A DNA stretch of 6,381 bases from Acidobacteriaceae bacterium (GCA_003164255.1 PLST01000475.1:1-6381); one strand, 5' to 3'. Counted from the stretch's first letter, positions 1 through 6,381 are shown. A program made the numbers and translations. The notes: generated from the sequence alone by a model not told the origin.

Positions 1-63
1 GGAATGATTACGCTGATTGGTTCCATGGCGTGGATTCCTTTGGTTCTCCAGGTGCCGTCATGA
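1..63 (+). CDS. Possible 3' end of an upstream gene (frame uncertain)
   Basis: Frame 1 is open from the window edge to a TGA at 61-63 and reads as 20 residues with no charged side chain (ending LVLQVPS). This would fit the last transmembrane segment of a polytopic membrane protein. A competing reading is frame 3, open from base 3 to a TAA at 108-110, which gives a polar 35-residue tail beginning NDYADWF. Both frames are too short to identify and only one can be real. Rightward transcription into the acyltransferase at 139 would suit either. No function is assigned. Confidence 0.3.
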   Translation, partial: GMITLIGSMAWIPLVLQVPS

Positions 64-138
64 GCTCAAGCTTGTCTTGGGCGTGGCATACTAGGATGGA
101 CGTTACTTAAAAAATGAACAATACTGAAAGTCGCTTCA

Positions 139-1353
139 ATGACTCGCCCCGGTGCCTCTAAGACAAGTCGATTGAGTGCGCGCTGGTACGAGGGTGCTGC
201 AGGTCTGCAACAGCTTGAGAGCGACTGGCTCGAACTGGCTGCCGAGGCTGATCTCTTTGCTCGATATGAGTGGCACCTGGCAGCGGCTTTGCATCTTGTC
301 GGCGATGGCGACAAGATATGGTTCTGCCGGATCGGCGATGATGCGGACCGGCCTGTAGCGATTATTCCGGCCGTTACCGGAACGACAGAGGTGAGACCAT
401 TCGGGATGGTGCCGGCTCTTGCTCTTGGCTGGGACAATCAACTGGCCACCTTCGATTTTCCAATGGCACGCGGAGCCAATGCACTTGAAGTTGGCACGAC
501 TATGCACAAGGCGTTCATGGACCGTCCAATCAAATGGCGCGTGATCTCGTGGCCGAGGGTGATGGCGTTCAGCAACGCAGCAAAGGTCGCGTTGGCGCTT
601 GGCCAACGGTGGGCCGACATTACCACCGCCGCTCCTTGCAGCACTTTCTACACTTCCAGCGTTCCCGATCCCGCCAGGGGCCTTGAAGTCTATGTGGTCA
701 AGTCGAGCAAACTGCGCTCCAACCTGGCCAACAGAACAAGGCGGCTCTCTGCGCAAGGGCCAATTCAAATGCGGATGGCGCGAGAGCAAGGAGACATTGC
801 AGGGTACTTTGAAGAGTTCCTGCGGCTGGAATCGTCAGGATGGAAGGGGGCCGAGGGGACAAGAACAGCAATTTCGCTTGTGCCTTCAGCCAAGGCCTTT
901 TATAGTTCCCTGCTCGAGCAGTCGAAGCCAGCCTTCGAGACGGATGTAGCGCTGTTATTTTGTGGGGACAAACCGGTTGCCGGGCAGCTTCTGATACGCA
1001 CGGCTCGGTGGGAGCATATATGCAAGATCGCTTACGATGAGGCCTATTCGGCGTTGTCTCCTGGTCAACTTCTTCATCAACAGGTGATTGAGCATGCCAA
1101 GGCATCGGAAAGGATCGACCGGGCCAGCCTGGTGACCGGGCTAACCTGGCACAAGGAGTGGTTACCGACTCCGGAACCCACGCTGCACGTCAACATCTTC
1201 AGATCCGCCTGGCGTTCTTCTGTCGTGCGTCTTGGACGCCACGTCCTTGCCCGCGTCAGAAAAGTGCGGGCTTACTTCTCGACCGGGCAATCGAAATGCG
1301 ATAGCCCGTCGGGAAAGAAACGAGTGCGGCCAGAAGAAGTACGACCGGCTTAA
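139..1353 (+). CDS. CelD/BcsL-type GNAT-family N-acyltransferase (Acetyltransf_6-like)
   Basis: Predicted cytoplasmic acyl-CoA-type transferase of the group found in cellulose and exopolysaccharide loci (CelD/BcsL, BioF2-like domain). The natural donor and acceptor of this family are mostly unknown. At 404 aa it has the usual length. Residues about 14-180 form the less conserved first half. Residues about 185-350 carry the recognisable GNAT part: a basic stretch SSKLRSNLANRTRRL (189-203), LRLESSGWKGAEGT (228-241), and KIAYDEAYSALSPGQLL (296-312), the usual signature before the cofactor-binding helix. VTGLTWHKEWL (332-342) follows. The last 50 or so residues are strongly basic and look like an appended tail. 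No signal peptide or membrane helix is evident. The ATG at 139 is chosen because an in-frame TGA lies at 115-117 and the conserved part begins soon after. It has only a weak GAAAG upstream. The gene converges on the FemAB-type gene, and its TAA overlaps the ATG of a small ORF. The family call is firm; the substrate is not known. Confidence 0.88.
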   Translation: MTRPGASKTSRLSARWYEGAAGLQQLESDWLELAAEADLFARYEWHLAAALHLVGDGDKIWFCRIGDDADRPVAIIPAVTGTTEVRPFGMVPALALGWDNQLATFDFPMARGANALEVGTTMHKAFMDRPIKWRVISWPRVMAFSNAAKVALALGQRWADITTAAPCSTFYTSSVPDPARGLEVYVVKSSKLRSNLANRTRRLSAQGPIQMRMAREQGDIAGYFEEFLRLESSGWKGAEGTRTAISLVPSAKAFYSSLLEQSKPAFETDVALLFCGDKPVAGQLLIRTARWEHICKIAYDEAYSALSPGQLLHQQVIEHAKASERIDRASLVTGLTWHKEWLPTPEPTLHVNIFRSAWRSSVVRLGRHVLARVRKVRAYFSTGQSKCDSPSGKKRVRPEEVRPA

Positions 1354-1505
1354 TGGACCCAAAAGCTTGTCCCTTGAAAAAGGACGAGTCACTTAGACTG
1401 AGAAAACCCGGGGCGTGCGACTTGGAATCAAAGGGTGACAAGCTCAGGCGTGTGATCGACTGGAACCATGTTCGTCAGGACGGAATCCCGCTGATCGATG
1501 CCTAA
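1353..1505 (+). CDS. Small hypothetical protein (50 aa), stop-start overlap with the acyltransferase
   Basis: A 50-codon ORF starts at an ATG that shares one base with the TAA of the acyltransferase (TAATG), an arrangement typical of translational coupling by termination and reinitiation. The product begins MDPKACPLKKDE and ends DGIPLIDA. It is rich in Lys, Arg, Asp and Glu, with two cysteines (residues 6 and 22), one tryptophan and no hydrophobic segment. I recognise no family. No independent ribosome binding site is clear; only a purine-rich GAAGAAG lies upstream. The same frame stays open for 27 more codons after its TAA, to a TGA at 1587-1589, so a decayed longer gene is possible. It could equally be a chance ORF in the gap between converging genes. 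Confidence 0.35.
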   Translation: MDPKACPLKKDESLRLRKPGACDLESKGDKLRRVIDWNHVRQDGIPLIDA

Positions 1506-1608
1506 GTTAAGATCGTCAGCTCCTGTAAAGGCGACCCTAAAACTCCCATGGGAAGACTATTCCACCATCTTTTGGACGGACGAGTTTGAAGATAATGCTG
1601 TTGCCGGG

Positions 1609-2712
1609 TCAGCGACGCTTTCCAATCAAGTTGCGCAGGCGAGAGGCGCCCAATGAGACCACTGTGGCGATCCTGGCTTTGGCCGGCGCCGGTTCCATCG
1701 CCCATTCCGACCCGATCTCAACCACATTACGGCTGAAAGCCCTCTTGAAGCGCGATATACCCTCGAGGGCGTTCTCGTCCGCGCCTTCCAGCGTTACGCC
1801 GCCCATGTCAAACCAAACGGCTCCCATCGTCTTTGCGTATCGAATCGTTTCCCATGCAGGCAGATACCCGAGCGGCGCGGGGGCCTCTATTTGCCTAGTT
1901 GAGCCCGCTGCGCGATACTCCCCGTGATCACCGTTCATCAAGACCCAAGTGAACGCGGCCATCTTTTCCGGCGCCGTATCTTCTCCGAGGAAGAGTCCGA
2001 ATACGCGGGATAGATGAGGATGCTGCTTCGACATTTTCAAAATGTCTTGCCAATCTACCGCATGCACCTGTCCGTCCGTTCTGTCCAGTGCCTCCTGTTG
2101 CAGTTCCCTCAGCCGATCAGCGTAGGCCGGATCGTCGATTACCAGGGACTGGAGAGACTTCTTTATGGTTTTTCGAATTTTGTTCCGGCAACCGGCATCG
2201 AGAGATGCAAAAATCTCGTCCTCAGTCGGGTTGAGGTCAATGACGAGCGTGTGCCGATAAGAACTGGGGGGCCGAACTTCAGCAAAGCCGAGTTCTTTCA
2301 GTATTGCTTCAATGTCTGCGCGGCTATCCCGCGAAAACACGTTCACCTGCAACCGCAAAATACGAGGCACTTTTCTTGCGAGAGCGGCGAGCGCCTGCAG
2401 CAGGACGCGGCAGACGGGCGTCGGCAGGCCACTTCCGAATCTTTTCACCTTGAAGATTAAGTGTCCGGGCAGGGCACGGCTCTTGACTTCCTCGATTGCG
2501 ACGCCACCGCACGCCTGCCCACTTGCGTCGCGCGCCAGCAGGAATTTCGACGGTAGTCCGGGATGAAGAGCTGCCCATATCGCTCGATCGGAGAGCGCGA
2601 GCGGCACTCCCGCCCGGAGCAATTCGGCCTCGGCGTCATCGCGCTCGCTGCCAAACCCGCGGATCAACATCACCTGATTGCCGCTCTTGTTGCATTGATG
2701 TATCAGTTCCAT
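1609..2712 (-). CDS. FemAB-like GNAT-fold transferase of an exopolysaccharide locus
   Basis: Member of the FemAB/FemX-like superfamily: two GNAT-like subdomains, known in Gram-positives for adding amino acids to peptidoglycan from aminoacyl-tRNA. Gram-negative relatives occur in EPS and exosortase clusters with unproven substrates. In 367 aa, residues about 15-160 form the first subdomain, ending in RHTLVIDLNPTEDEIFASL (153-171). CRNKIRKTIKKS (175-186) is the usual basic motif after it. The second subdomain shows APLGYLPAWETIRYAK (279-294) followed by a WFDMGGV strand (300-306), then GISRFKRAF (318-326) and VEIGSEW (331-337), which are typical C-terminal family signatures. There is no signal peptide or membrane segment, so it should act in the cytoplasm or on the inner membrane face. 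The ATG start is well supported by an AGGAGA site 8 nt upstream. It is the last of three leftward genes, 222 bp after the deacetylase. The family is clear; aminoacyl versus acyl transfer cannot be told from sequence. Confidence 0.82.
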   Translation of the reverse strand: MELIHQCNKSGNQVMLIRGFGSERDDAEAELLRAGVPLALSDRAIWAALHPGLPSKFLLARDASGQACGGVAIEEVKSRALPGHLIFKVKRFGSGLPTPVCRVLLQALAALARKVPRILRLQVNVFSRDSRADIEAILKELGFAEVRPPSSYRHTLVIDLNPTEDEIFASLDAGCRNKIRKTIKKSLQSLVIDDPAYADRLRELQQEALDRTDGQVHAVDWQDILKMSKQHPHLSRVFGLFLGEDTAPEKMAAFTWVLMNGDHGEYRAAGSTRQIEAPAPLGYLPAWETIRYAKTMGAVWFDMGGVTLEGADENALEGISRFKRAFSRNVVEIGSEWAMEPAPAKARIATVVSLGASRLRNLIGKRR

Positions 2713-2720
2713 CAGGTGCT

Positions 2721-2726
2721 TCTCCT
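2721..2726 (-). promoter_or_regulatory. Ribosome binding site of the FemAB-like gene
   Basis: On the minus strand AGGAGA ends 8 nt before the ATG at 2712. It is the best Shine-Dalgarno match among the three leftward genes and fixes this start over the internal Met at codon 15. Confidence 0.7.
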
Positions 2727-2934
2727 AATACGAGTTCCAGTGTTGGGCTGGCATCTTTCACGTCAATCGACAACACAATTAACTTTCTGCATCAATGACA
2801 CTGTTGTTTGCGCAGAACTCAGGTTAAGCGACCAGACATGACCGCCGATTACAGACCTGTGCGCGCGCAATTCCGAGAAGTCTTGTTGAGTTTCTGAACT
2901 GCCAGGAAGCACCACTTCGGCTTGTGGAGAGCTA

Positions 2935-3951
2935 TCACGGCCAGAACTTCCCGCTGAGCCGAGAGACACCAACCTCGGCCCTGAAGCGACTGTGGCTCTG
3001 CCCATTAACGCCGACGCGCTTGATGTCGTAGCGGTCTATCGAACCATTCCGATTGAAACCACCATAATATGAGAATGCGGCCCGGTAACCAGCCTCGTTG
3101 GCGATGCGCTGGGTTTGCCCTGAGAAGGCTAGGTTGAAGCCATACGGATATGCGAGCACGTTCGTGTCAATGCCGAGCTGCTCGGCGATTTTGGCCCGGG
3201 ATTGAGTCAATTCCTTGCGCTGTTCCTCCAGATCAAGTTTGCTCAACATACGGTGGGAGTGCGTGTGGCCGCCGATCGCCATGCCTCCTGCGATCATCTG
3301 CCGCGCTTCATCCCAGCTCAGATAGCGCCGCGGATGCGAAGGTGGATCCGTTTCTCCCAGCGCCGCTCTCAATTCGCGCATAAATCGCTCGGAATCGGTG
3401 TTTTCTGGTCTCCTGTACAGGAAGTTGACGCTTGCCACACTTTCGTTCGTGCCGTTCTTGCCGATGTCGACTTCAAGGCGCTCAGGATAGCTGAGGGAGA
3501 ACTTGCGCCGCTTGGCATGTTTGACGAGATACGCGATCTCGTCCCACCATAAAACCGCGTTCGATCCAACTAGCCCGGTGCTGAGAAAAAATACGCCTTG
3601 TGCCCCGTGCGCACGGAGTATGGGAAACGCGATCTCATAATTGTCAAGGTAGCCGTCGTCAAAGGTGATCAATACCTTGAAGCGGGGGGACTTTTCGCCA
3701 GATTTTCCTTCCACAAAGGCCAGCGCCTCTTCCAGAGTGACTAGCCATTGTTTTCGCTTGAGGAAGGATACCTGATCGTCAAATTGATCGCCGTTCGTAG
3801 AGATGACGCCGGAATCGTAGGAATCGTTTTCGTAGTCAGCGATCCGATGATAGCAAAGACTCAGCAACCCGTCGCGCGGGGGAAGCTGCATTAGCGCAGA
3901 GAGAGCGCCGCTCCAGCGTAATCCACTTGCTAGTAAGTCACGCTTTTCCAT
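2935..3951 (-). CDS. Polysaccharide deacetylase (NodB domain, carbohydrate esterase family 4)
   Basis: Metal-dependent de-N-acetylase expected to remove acetyl groups from an amino-sugar polymer or lipid-linked oligosaccharide. All core NodB motifs are present in the 338-aa product: CYHRI (33-37) on the first strand; TFDDGY (96-101) with D98 as predicted catalytic base and D99 as metal ligand; GGHTHSH (227-233) giving H229 and H233 as the other metal ligands; and AYPYG (267-271). FFLSTG (121-126) follows motif 1. Between it and motif 2 lies a roughly 100-residue insert containing LWWDEIAYL (134-142), as in the longer deacetylases of EPS clusters. The N-terminus is only mildly hydrophobic, without a clear cleavable signal, so a cytoplasmic or membrane-face site is inferred. 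The ATG at 3951 has a poor Shine-Dalgarno (GAGG about 15 nt upstream). It lies between asnB (119 bp upstream) and the FemAB-like gene on the same strand. Family and catalytic competence are well supported; the substrate is unknown. Confidence 0.9.
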   Translation of the reverse strand: MEKRDLLASGLRWSGALSALMQLPPRDGLLSLCYHRIADYENDSYDSGVISTNGDQFDDQVSFLKRKQWLVTLEEALAFVEGKSGEKSPRFKVLITFDDGYLDNYEIAFPILRAHGAQGVFFLSTGLVGSNAVLWWDEIAYLVKHAKRRKFSLSYPERLEVDIGKNGTNESVASVNFLYRRPENTDSERFMRELRAALGETDPPSHPRRYLSWDEARQMIAGGMAIGGHTHSHRMLSKLDLEEQRKELTQSRAKIAEQLGIDTNVLAYPYGFNLAFSGQTQRIANEAGYRAAFSYYGGFNRNGSIDRYDIKRVGVNGQSHSRFRAEVGVSRLSGKFWP

Positions 3952-3978
3952 TGTCTTGCGCGTACGCCTCGCTTTGAC

Positions 3979-4017
3979 CCTATCATTGCAACGTTGCTAG
4001 TCGTCATTCGGCCGAAT
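3979..4017 (-). promoter_or_regulatory. Candidate promoter/operator with two palindromes upstream of the deacetylase
   Basis: Two perfect palindromes lie here: ATTCGGCCGAAT at 4006-4017 and GCAACGTTGC at 3988-3997, separated by 8 bp. Read leftward, ATGACG (4007-4002) resembles a -35 box and GATAGG (3984-3979) a weak -10, exactly 17 bp apart, with the 10-bp palindrome inside the spacer and the 12-bp one overlapping the -35. That is a plausible operator layout controlling the deacetylase. The promoter boxes match the consensus poorly (4 of 6 and 3 of 6) and the organism's consensus is not known, so this is a candidate only. Confidence 0.25.
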
Positions 4018-4026
4018 ATCTGCTGA

Positions 4027-4050
4027 CCAGATGACTCTCATTCATCCTGG
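4027..4050 (-). other. Imperfect hairpin 20 bp after the asnB stop
   Basis: On the minus strand CCAG, a bulged G, ATGA, a 7-nt loop, TCAT and CTGG form an 8-bp stem with one bulge. It begins 20 nt after the asnB stop codon. No T-run follows, so it is not a canonical intrinsic terminator. It could be a transcript 3'-end stabiliser or partial attenuator between asnB and the deacetylase, or chance. Confidence 0.3.
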
Positions 4051-4070
4051 ATAAAGACGGGGAGAAGCTC

Positions 4071-5789
4071 TTACACGCTCTCCTGCACAGCCCGATTGTA
4101 TGCTTCTTCGTGCACGTCCATCACCGCGCGCCCTGAAGGGTCGACCATGTTCTGGAAGGCGGCATCCCACTTGAGCGCGATTGCAGTGCTGCAGGCAACG
4201 CTGCGCTCCCACGGTACGCAATTCACTGAGGTGGCGAATGGGAAGTGACGCTCGAAGATCTCGCGGTAGAAATACGCTTCTTTGGTCTCAGGCGTTTTGA
4301 CCGGAAAACGCTCTGCGGCGCCACGCATCATTCCGTCGGTGATCTTCTGCTCGGCGGTGGCTTTCAGTGAGTTAATCCACCCGTAGCCCACGCCGTCGGA
4401 GAACTGCTCCTTCTGACGCCACAGGATCTCATCGGGCAGATAACCATCGAAGGCTTTGCGCAGCGGCCACTTCTCGATGGGGCGAGAATGGGGCGCGTTG
4501 CGCGGAACCTTCACCTCGGGATCGAGCATCATGGCGACATCAAGAAATTCGCAGTCGAGGAAAGGCACACGGGCTTCAACGCCCCAGGCCGCAGACATCT
4601 TGTTGGCGCGGGCGCAGTCATACAGATAAAGCTTCTGCATCTTGCGCACCGTCTCTTCATGCAATTCATGGCCATTCGGCGCCTTATGGAAGTAAAGATA
4701 GCCGCCGAAGATTTCGTCCGCTCCCTCGCCGGAGAGGATCATCTTGATGCCCATGGCGCGGATCTTCCGCATGAGAAGAAACATGGGCGTTGAAGCGCGG
4801 ATGCTGGTGATGTCAAAGGACTCAAGGTGATAGATGACGTCAGACAGCGCATCTAGGCCCTCCTGCACGGTGAAATGAATCTCGTGATGTACAGACCCGA
4901 TGTGATCGGCGACTTTGCGGGCTGAAATAAGATCGGGCGCTCCCTCAAGACCGATGGCAAAGGAATGCAACCGCGGCCACCAGGCGGCCACGCGATCGTC
5001 CTCATCCACGCGTCTAGCGCTGAACTTGGCTGCCACCGCGGCCACTATGGAAGAATCAACCCCGCCTGACACAAGAACGCCGTAAGGCACGTCGCACATT
5101 AACTGGCGGTGCACAGCAGCTTCCAATGCCTCACGCAGACGGATTGCATCATACGGCTCCGATGGATAGTAACCCGGCTCGGCCCATTTCGGCCTGTAGT
5201 ACTTCTGAAATCCCTTCTCTGCTTCGCTCGCCAGAAAGTAATGTCCCGGAGGAAACTCACGGATTCGTTCGCAGATGCCGACCAAGGCTTTCATCTCAGA
5301 AGCTACGTAGAAATTCTCCTGGTGATCCCAGCCCACGTAGAGGGGATTTACGCCGATCGGATCGCGGGCAACGAGATAGGTCTTCCTGTTCGGGTCGTAG
5401 AGCACGAAGGCAAAGATGCCGTTTACGCGATTGAGAAACTCTTCAGGAGAGTTCTCGTCGTAGAGGTAGAGGAGCACCTCGCAATCTGAAGCCGTTTGGA
5501 ATTCGTGCAGCTGCTTGAGTTCCTGGCGCAGTTCCTTATGGTTGTAGATTTCGCCGTTGACAGCGAGGACGTTGCCGTTGAGGCGGTCGATGAGCGGCTG
5601 TGCGCCGTGCTCCACGTCCACGATGCAGAGCCGCTCGTGAGCGACAATGGCATTCTCATCGCTGTAGATACCACTCCAGTCGGGACCACGGTGGCGGACC
5701 TTCCTGGCCATAACTAGGGCCTGGCCGCGGAGATCGGCGAAATTTGCGAGTGACTGGTCGGGCTTGAGGATAGCGAGAATGCCGCACAT
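4071..5789 (-). CDS. asnB: Asparagine synthase, glutamine-hydrolysing (AsnB)
   Basis: Cytoplasmic enzyme making asparagine from aspartate, ATP and glutamine (AMP, PPi and glutamate released). The 572-aa product is close to E. coli AsnB along its whole length (that protein is about 554 aa). The N-terminal class II glutaminase domain (2 to about 200) has nucleophile C2, RHRGPDWSG (32-40), HERL (51-54), NGEIYNH (78-84) and SDCEV (101-105). The synthetase domain (from about 215) has the PP-loop SGGVDSS (241-247), FTVQEGLDA (306-314), SGEGADEIFGGY (353-364), WGVEARVPFLD (402-412) and RQKEQFSDGVGY (458-469). The ATG at 5789 is chosen because it puts Cys at position 2, as the mechanism needs, and has an AAGGGAG site upstream. 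A GTG at 5846 in the same frame would bury that Cys behind 19 extra residues. Differences from E. coli include EKW for EKH (439-441) and VPWERS for VPGGPS (525-530). It heads the leftward gene set. Its place there may mean asparagine or amide supply for glycan decoration, but a housekeeping role is as likely. Confidence 0.95.
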   Translation of the reverse strand: MCGILAILKPDQSLANFADLRGQALVMARKVRHRGPDWSGIYSDENAIVAHERLCIVDVEHGAQPLIDRLNGNVLAVNGEIYNHKELRQELKQLHEFQTASDCEVLLYLYDENSPEEFLNRVNGIFAFVLYDPNRKTYLVARDPIGVNPLYVGWDHQENFYVASEMKALVGICERIREFPPGHYFLASEAEKGFQKYYRPKWAEPGYYPSEPYDAIRLREALEAAVHRQLMCDVPYGVLVSGGVDSSIVAAVAAKFSARRVDEDDRVAAWWPRLHSFAIGLEGAPDLISARKVADHIGSVHHEIHFTVQEGLDALSDVIYHLESFDITSIRASTPMFLLMRKIRAMGIKMILSGEGADEIFGGYLYFHKAPNGHELHEETVRKMQKLYLYDCARANKMSAAWGVEARVPFLDCEFLDVAMMLDPEVKVPRNAPHSRPIEKWPLRKAFDGYLPDEILWRQKEQFSDGVGYGWINSLKATAEQKITDGMMRGAAERFPVKTPETKEAYFYREIFERHFPFATSVNCVPWERSVACSTAIALKWDAAFQNMVDPSGRAVMDVHEEAYNRAVQESV

Positions 5790-5798
5790 CGAGGAGAA

Positions 5799-5805
5799 CT
5801 CCCTT
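5799..5805 (-). promoter_or_regulatory. asnB: Ribosome binding site of asnB
   Basis: AAGGGAG on the minus strand ends 9 nt before the ATG at 5789. It supports that start over the upstream in-frame GTG at 5846, which would place this purine tract inside the coding region. Confidence 0.55.
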
Positions 5806-6362
5806 CCCTGCCTTATACAGGAATCCGGTTTTGGGCAGAATCTCACTATAGTTGTACGGCTTTCCAGTAGTGCTATTCCGATGGGCCGCCTTACATTGAA
5901 CAGGTATAGGCAACGCCGTCGCGGGCCCTCAAAATAAGCCAGTTACAGGCATTTGAGCAACTGGGATTTTACTAGCTGGAATACACCCAAAGTCCGGTCA
6001 GGAGGACCGAGTTGGGAGAAGTTCACCGCAGACAAAGCTATGATCGCACATCGTTGCGCCAGCTCTGGAGTTGAAGCGGGTCCATCGCGACGTCCCGATT
6101 GCGATCGCGCACAGCCTCCATCCCGTGAGATGTACATTCGAAATCTGCCGGGCACTCCAGGTGAAGACGGGTGAACGGCAGGTCAAGCACGTGCGGTATT
6201 ACAGGCTGATGCTGGCGGAAGGACACCTGACGACAGTACGGTTCTCGGTGAGGTTTCGCAGGATTGCGCGGTTGCCGCTTCCGTCAAACTAGCCGACCGC
6301 AGCGTCGCAGTCCGAATCACGGAGGACAACGAAGGATCGAGTTGTGTCGGCGAAGTTGACTT
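5806..6362. other. Long intergenic region upstream of asnB, no supportable gene
   Basis: About 550 bp between the asnB ribosome binding site and the right-edge start signal. Short ORFs of up to about 73 codons exist on both strands (for example 5953-6174 and 6071-6292, both rightward), but they overlap each other, lack good ribosome binding sites and show no motif I know. A leftward TATAGT at 5845-5850 is a possible -10 for asnB, but no matching -35 lies 15-18 bp upstream. A 5-bp stem with a 5-nt loop (CGGTC/GACCG, 5995-6009) and an 8-bp GCGATCGC palindrome (6101-6108) are present and may be incidental. I see no tRNA, insertion sequence end or repeat array. Confidence 0.45.
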
Positions 6363-6377
6363 GGAGGGCTCTCGATG
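6363..6377 (+). promoter_or_regulatory. Ribosome binding site and start codon of a possible rightward gene cut by the window edge
   Basis: GGAGGG (6363-6368), a 6-nt spacer and ATG (6375-6377) make a strong translation start signal, leaving only two full codons in the window. A second candidate lies slightly upstream in another frame: AAGGA (6332-6336), a 7-nt spacer and GTG (6344-6346), reading on openly to the edge for 12 codons. Either would be a gene divergent from asnB. The product cannot be judged. Confidence 0.3.
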
Positions 6378-6381
6378 AGGC

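Noticed and set aside
1370..1386. GTCCCTT-GAA-AAAGGAC stem just after the acyltransferase
   Set aside because: Six pairs with one mismatch and no T-run after it. It also lies inside the small ORF.
1453..1498. Direct repeat TGATCGA at 1453-1459 and 1492-1498
   Set aside because: Seven bases repeated twice is expected by chance, and no attachment site or mobile element is nearby.
1538..1555. Palindrome TCCCATGGGA followed on the minus strand by TTTT, as a terminator for the FemAB-like gene
   Set aside because: Once a 3-nt loop is allowed the stem is only 5 bp including a G-T pair, and the T-run is four bases. Too weak to call.
2636..2776. Leftward 46-codon ORF from a GTG at 2776, overlapping the start of the FemAB-like gene in another frame and reading partly protein-like (LSIDVKDASPTLELVLGE)
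   Set aside because: It overlaps a well-supported gene start with a strong ribosome binding site, has only a weak one itself, ends inside that gene and matches no family I know.
2860..2869. TGCGCGCGCA palindrome in the gap between the deacetylase and the FemAB-like gene
   Set aside because: It is a simple CG alternation, expected by chance in G+C-rich DNA, with no promoter-like boxes around it.
4488..5717. Several rightward ORFs of 73-126 codons opposite asnB
   Set aside because: They are antisense shadows of a strongly conserved gene, with no recognisable motifs.
5790..5846. 19-residue N-terminal extension of AsnB from a GTG at 5846
   Set aside because: The glutaminase nucleophile Cys must directly follow the initiator Met. 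The ATG at 5789 gives this and has a ribosome binding site.
6071..6292. Rightward 73-codon ORF upstream of asnB
   Set aside because: It overlaps other ORFs on both strands, has no good ribosome binding site, and its Arg/His-rich composition looks like an out-of-frame translation.

Overview
This is a bacterial window of moderately high G+C with dense, intron-free genes. It holds four full-length protein genes that read together as part of a surface-polysaccharide or exopolysaccharide modification locus. The taxon cannot be fixed from the sequence. The gene combination (CelD-type acyltransferase, FemAB-type transferase, NodB-type deacetylase, AsnB) is familiar from Gram-negative soil bacteria such as Acidobacteriota and Proteobacteria, many of which carry exosortase or capsule-type EPS clusters. 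No glycosyltransferase, flippase, polymerase or exosortase is visible here, so the locus probably continues outside the window.

Layout. Bases 1-138 hold what may be the 3' end of an upstream rightward gene (reading frame uncertain) and a short gap. Bases 139-1353 (+) encode a 404-aa CelD/BcsL-type GNAT acyltransferase. Its stop codon overlaps the ATG of a 50-codon rightward ORF (1353-1505) that I do not recognise. After a short convergent gap come three leftward genes. In transcription order these are asnB (5789 to 4071), a 338-aa polysaccharide deacetylase (3951 to 2935) and a 367-aa FemAB/GNAT-fold transferase (2712 to 1609). The gaps between them are 119 and 222 bp. The 119-bp gap holds an imperfect hairpin just after asnB and two perfect palindromes (12 and 10 bp) next to a weak promoter-like sequence. 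Bases 5790-6374 hold no gene I can support. At the extreme right edge a good ribosome binding site precedes an ATG, suggesting a rightward gene that is cut off.

How the genes may work together (inference). The deacetylase would remove N-acetyl groups from a glycan. The two GNAT-fold enzymes would add acyl or aminoacyl groups to a glycan or glycolipid. AsnB makes asparagine from aspartate and glutamine, and in this setting could supply an amino acid or amide used for decoration. By sequence, however, it is a conventional AsnB and may simply be a housekeeping gene. Nothing in the window demands a wholly new system. The points most worth checking are the stop-start-coupled 50-aa ORF, the palindromes upstream of the deacetylase, and the pairing of two different GNAT-fold transferases with a deacetylase and AsnB.
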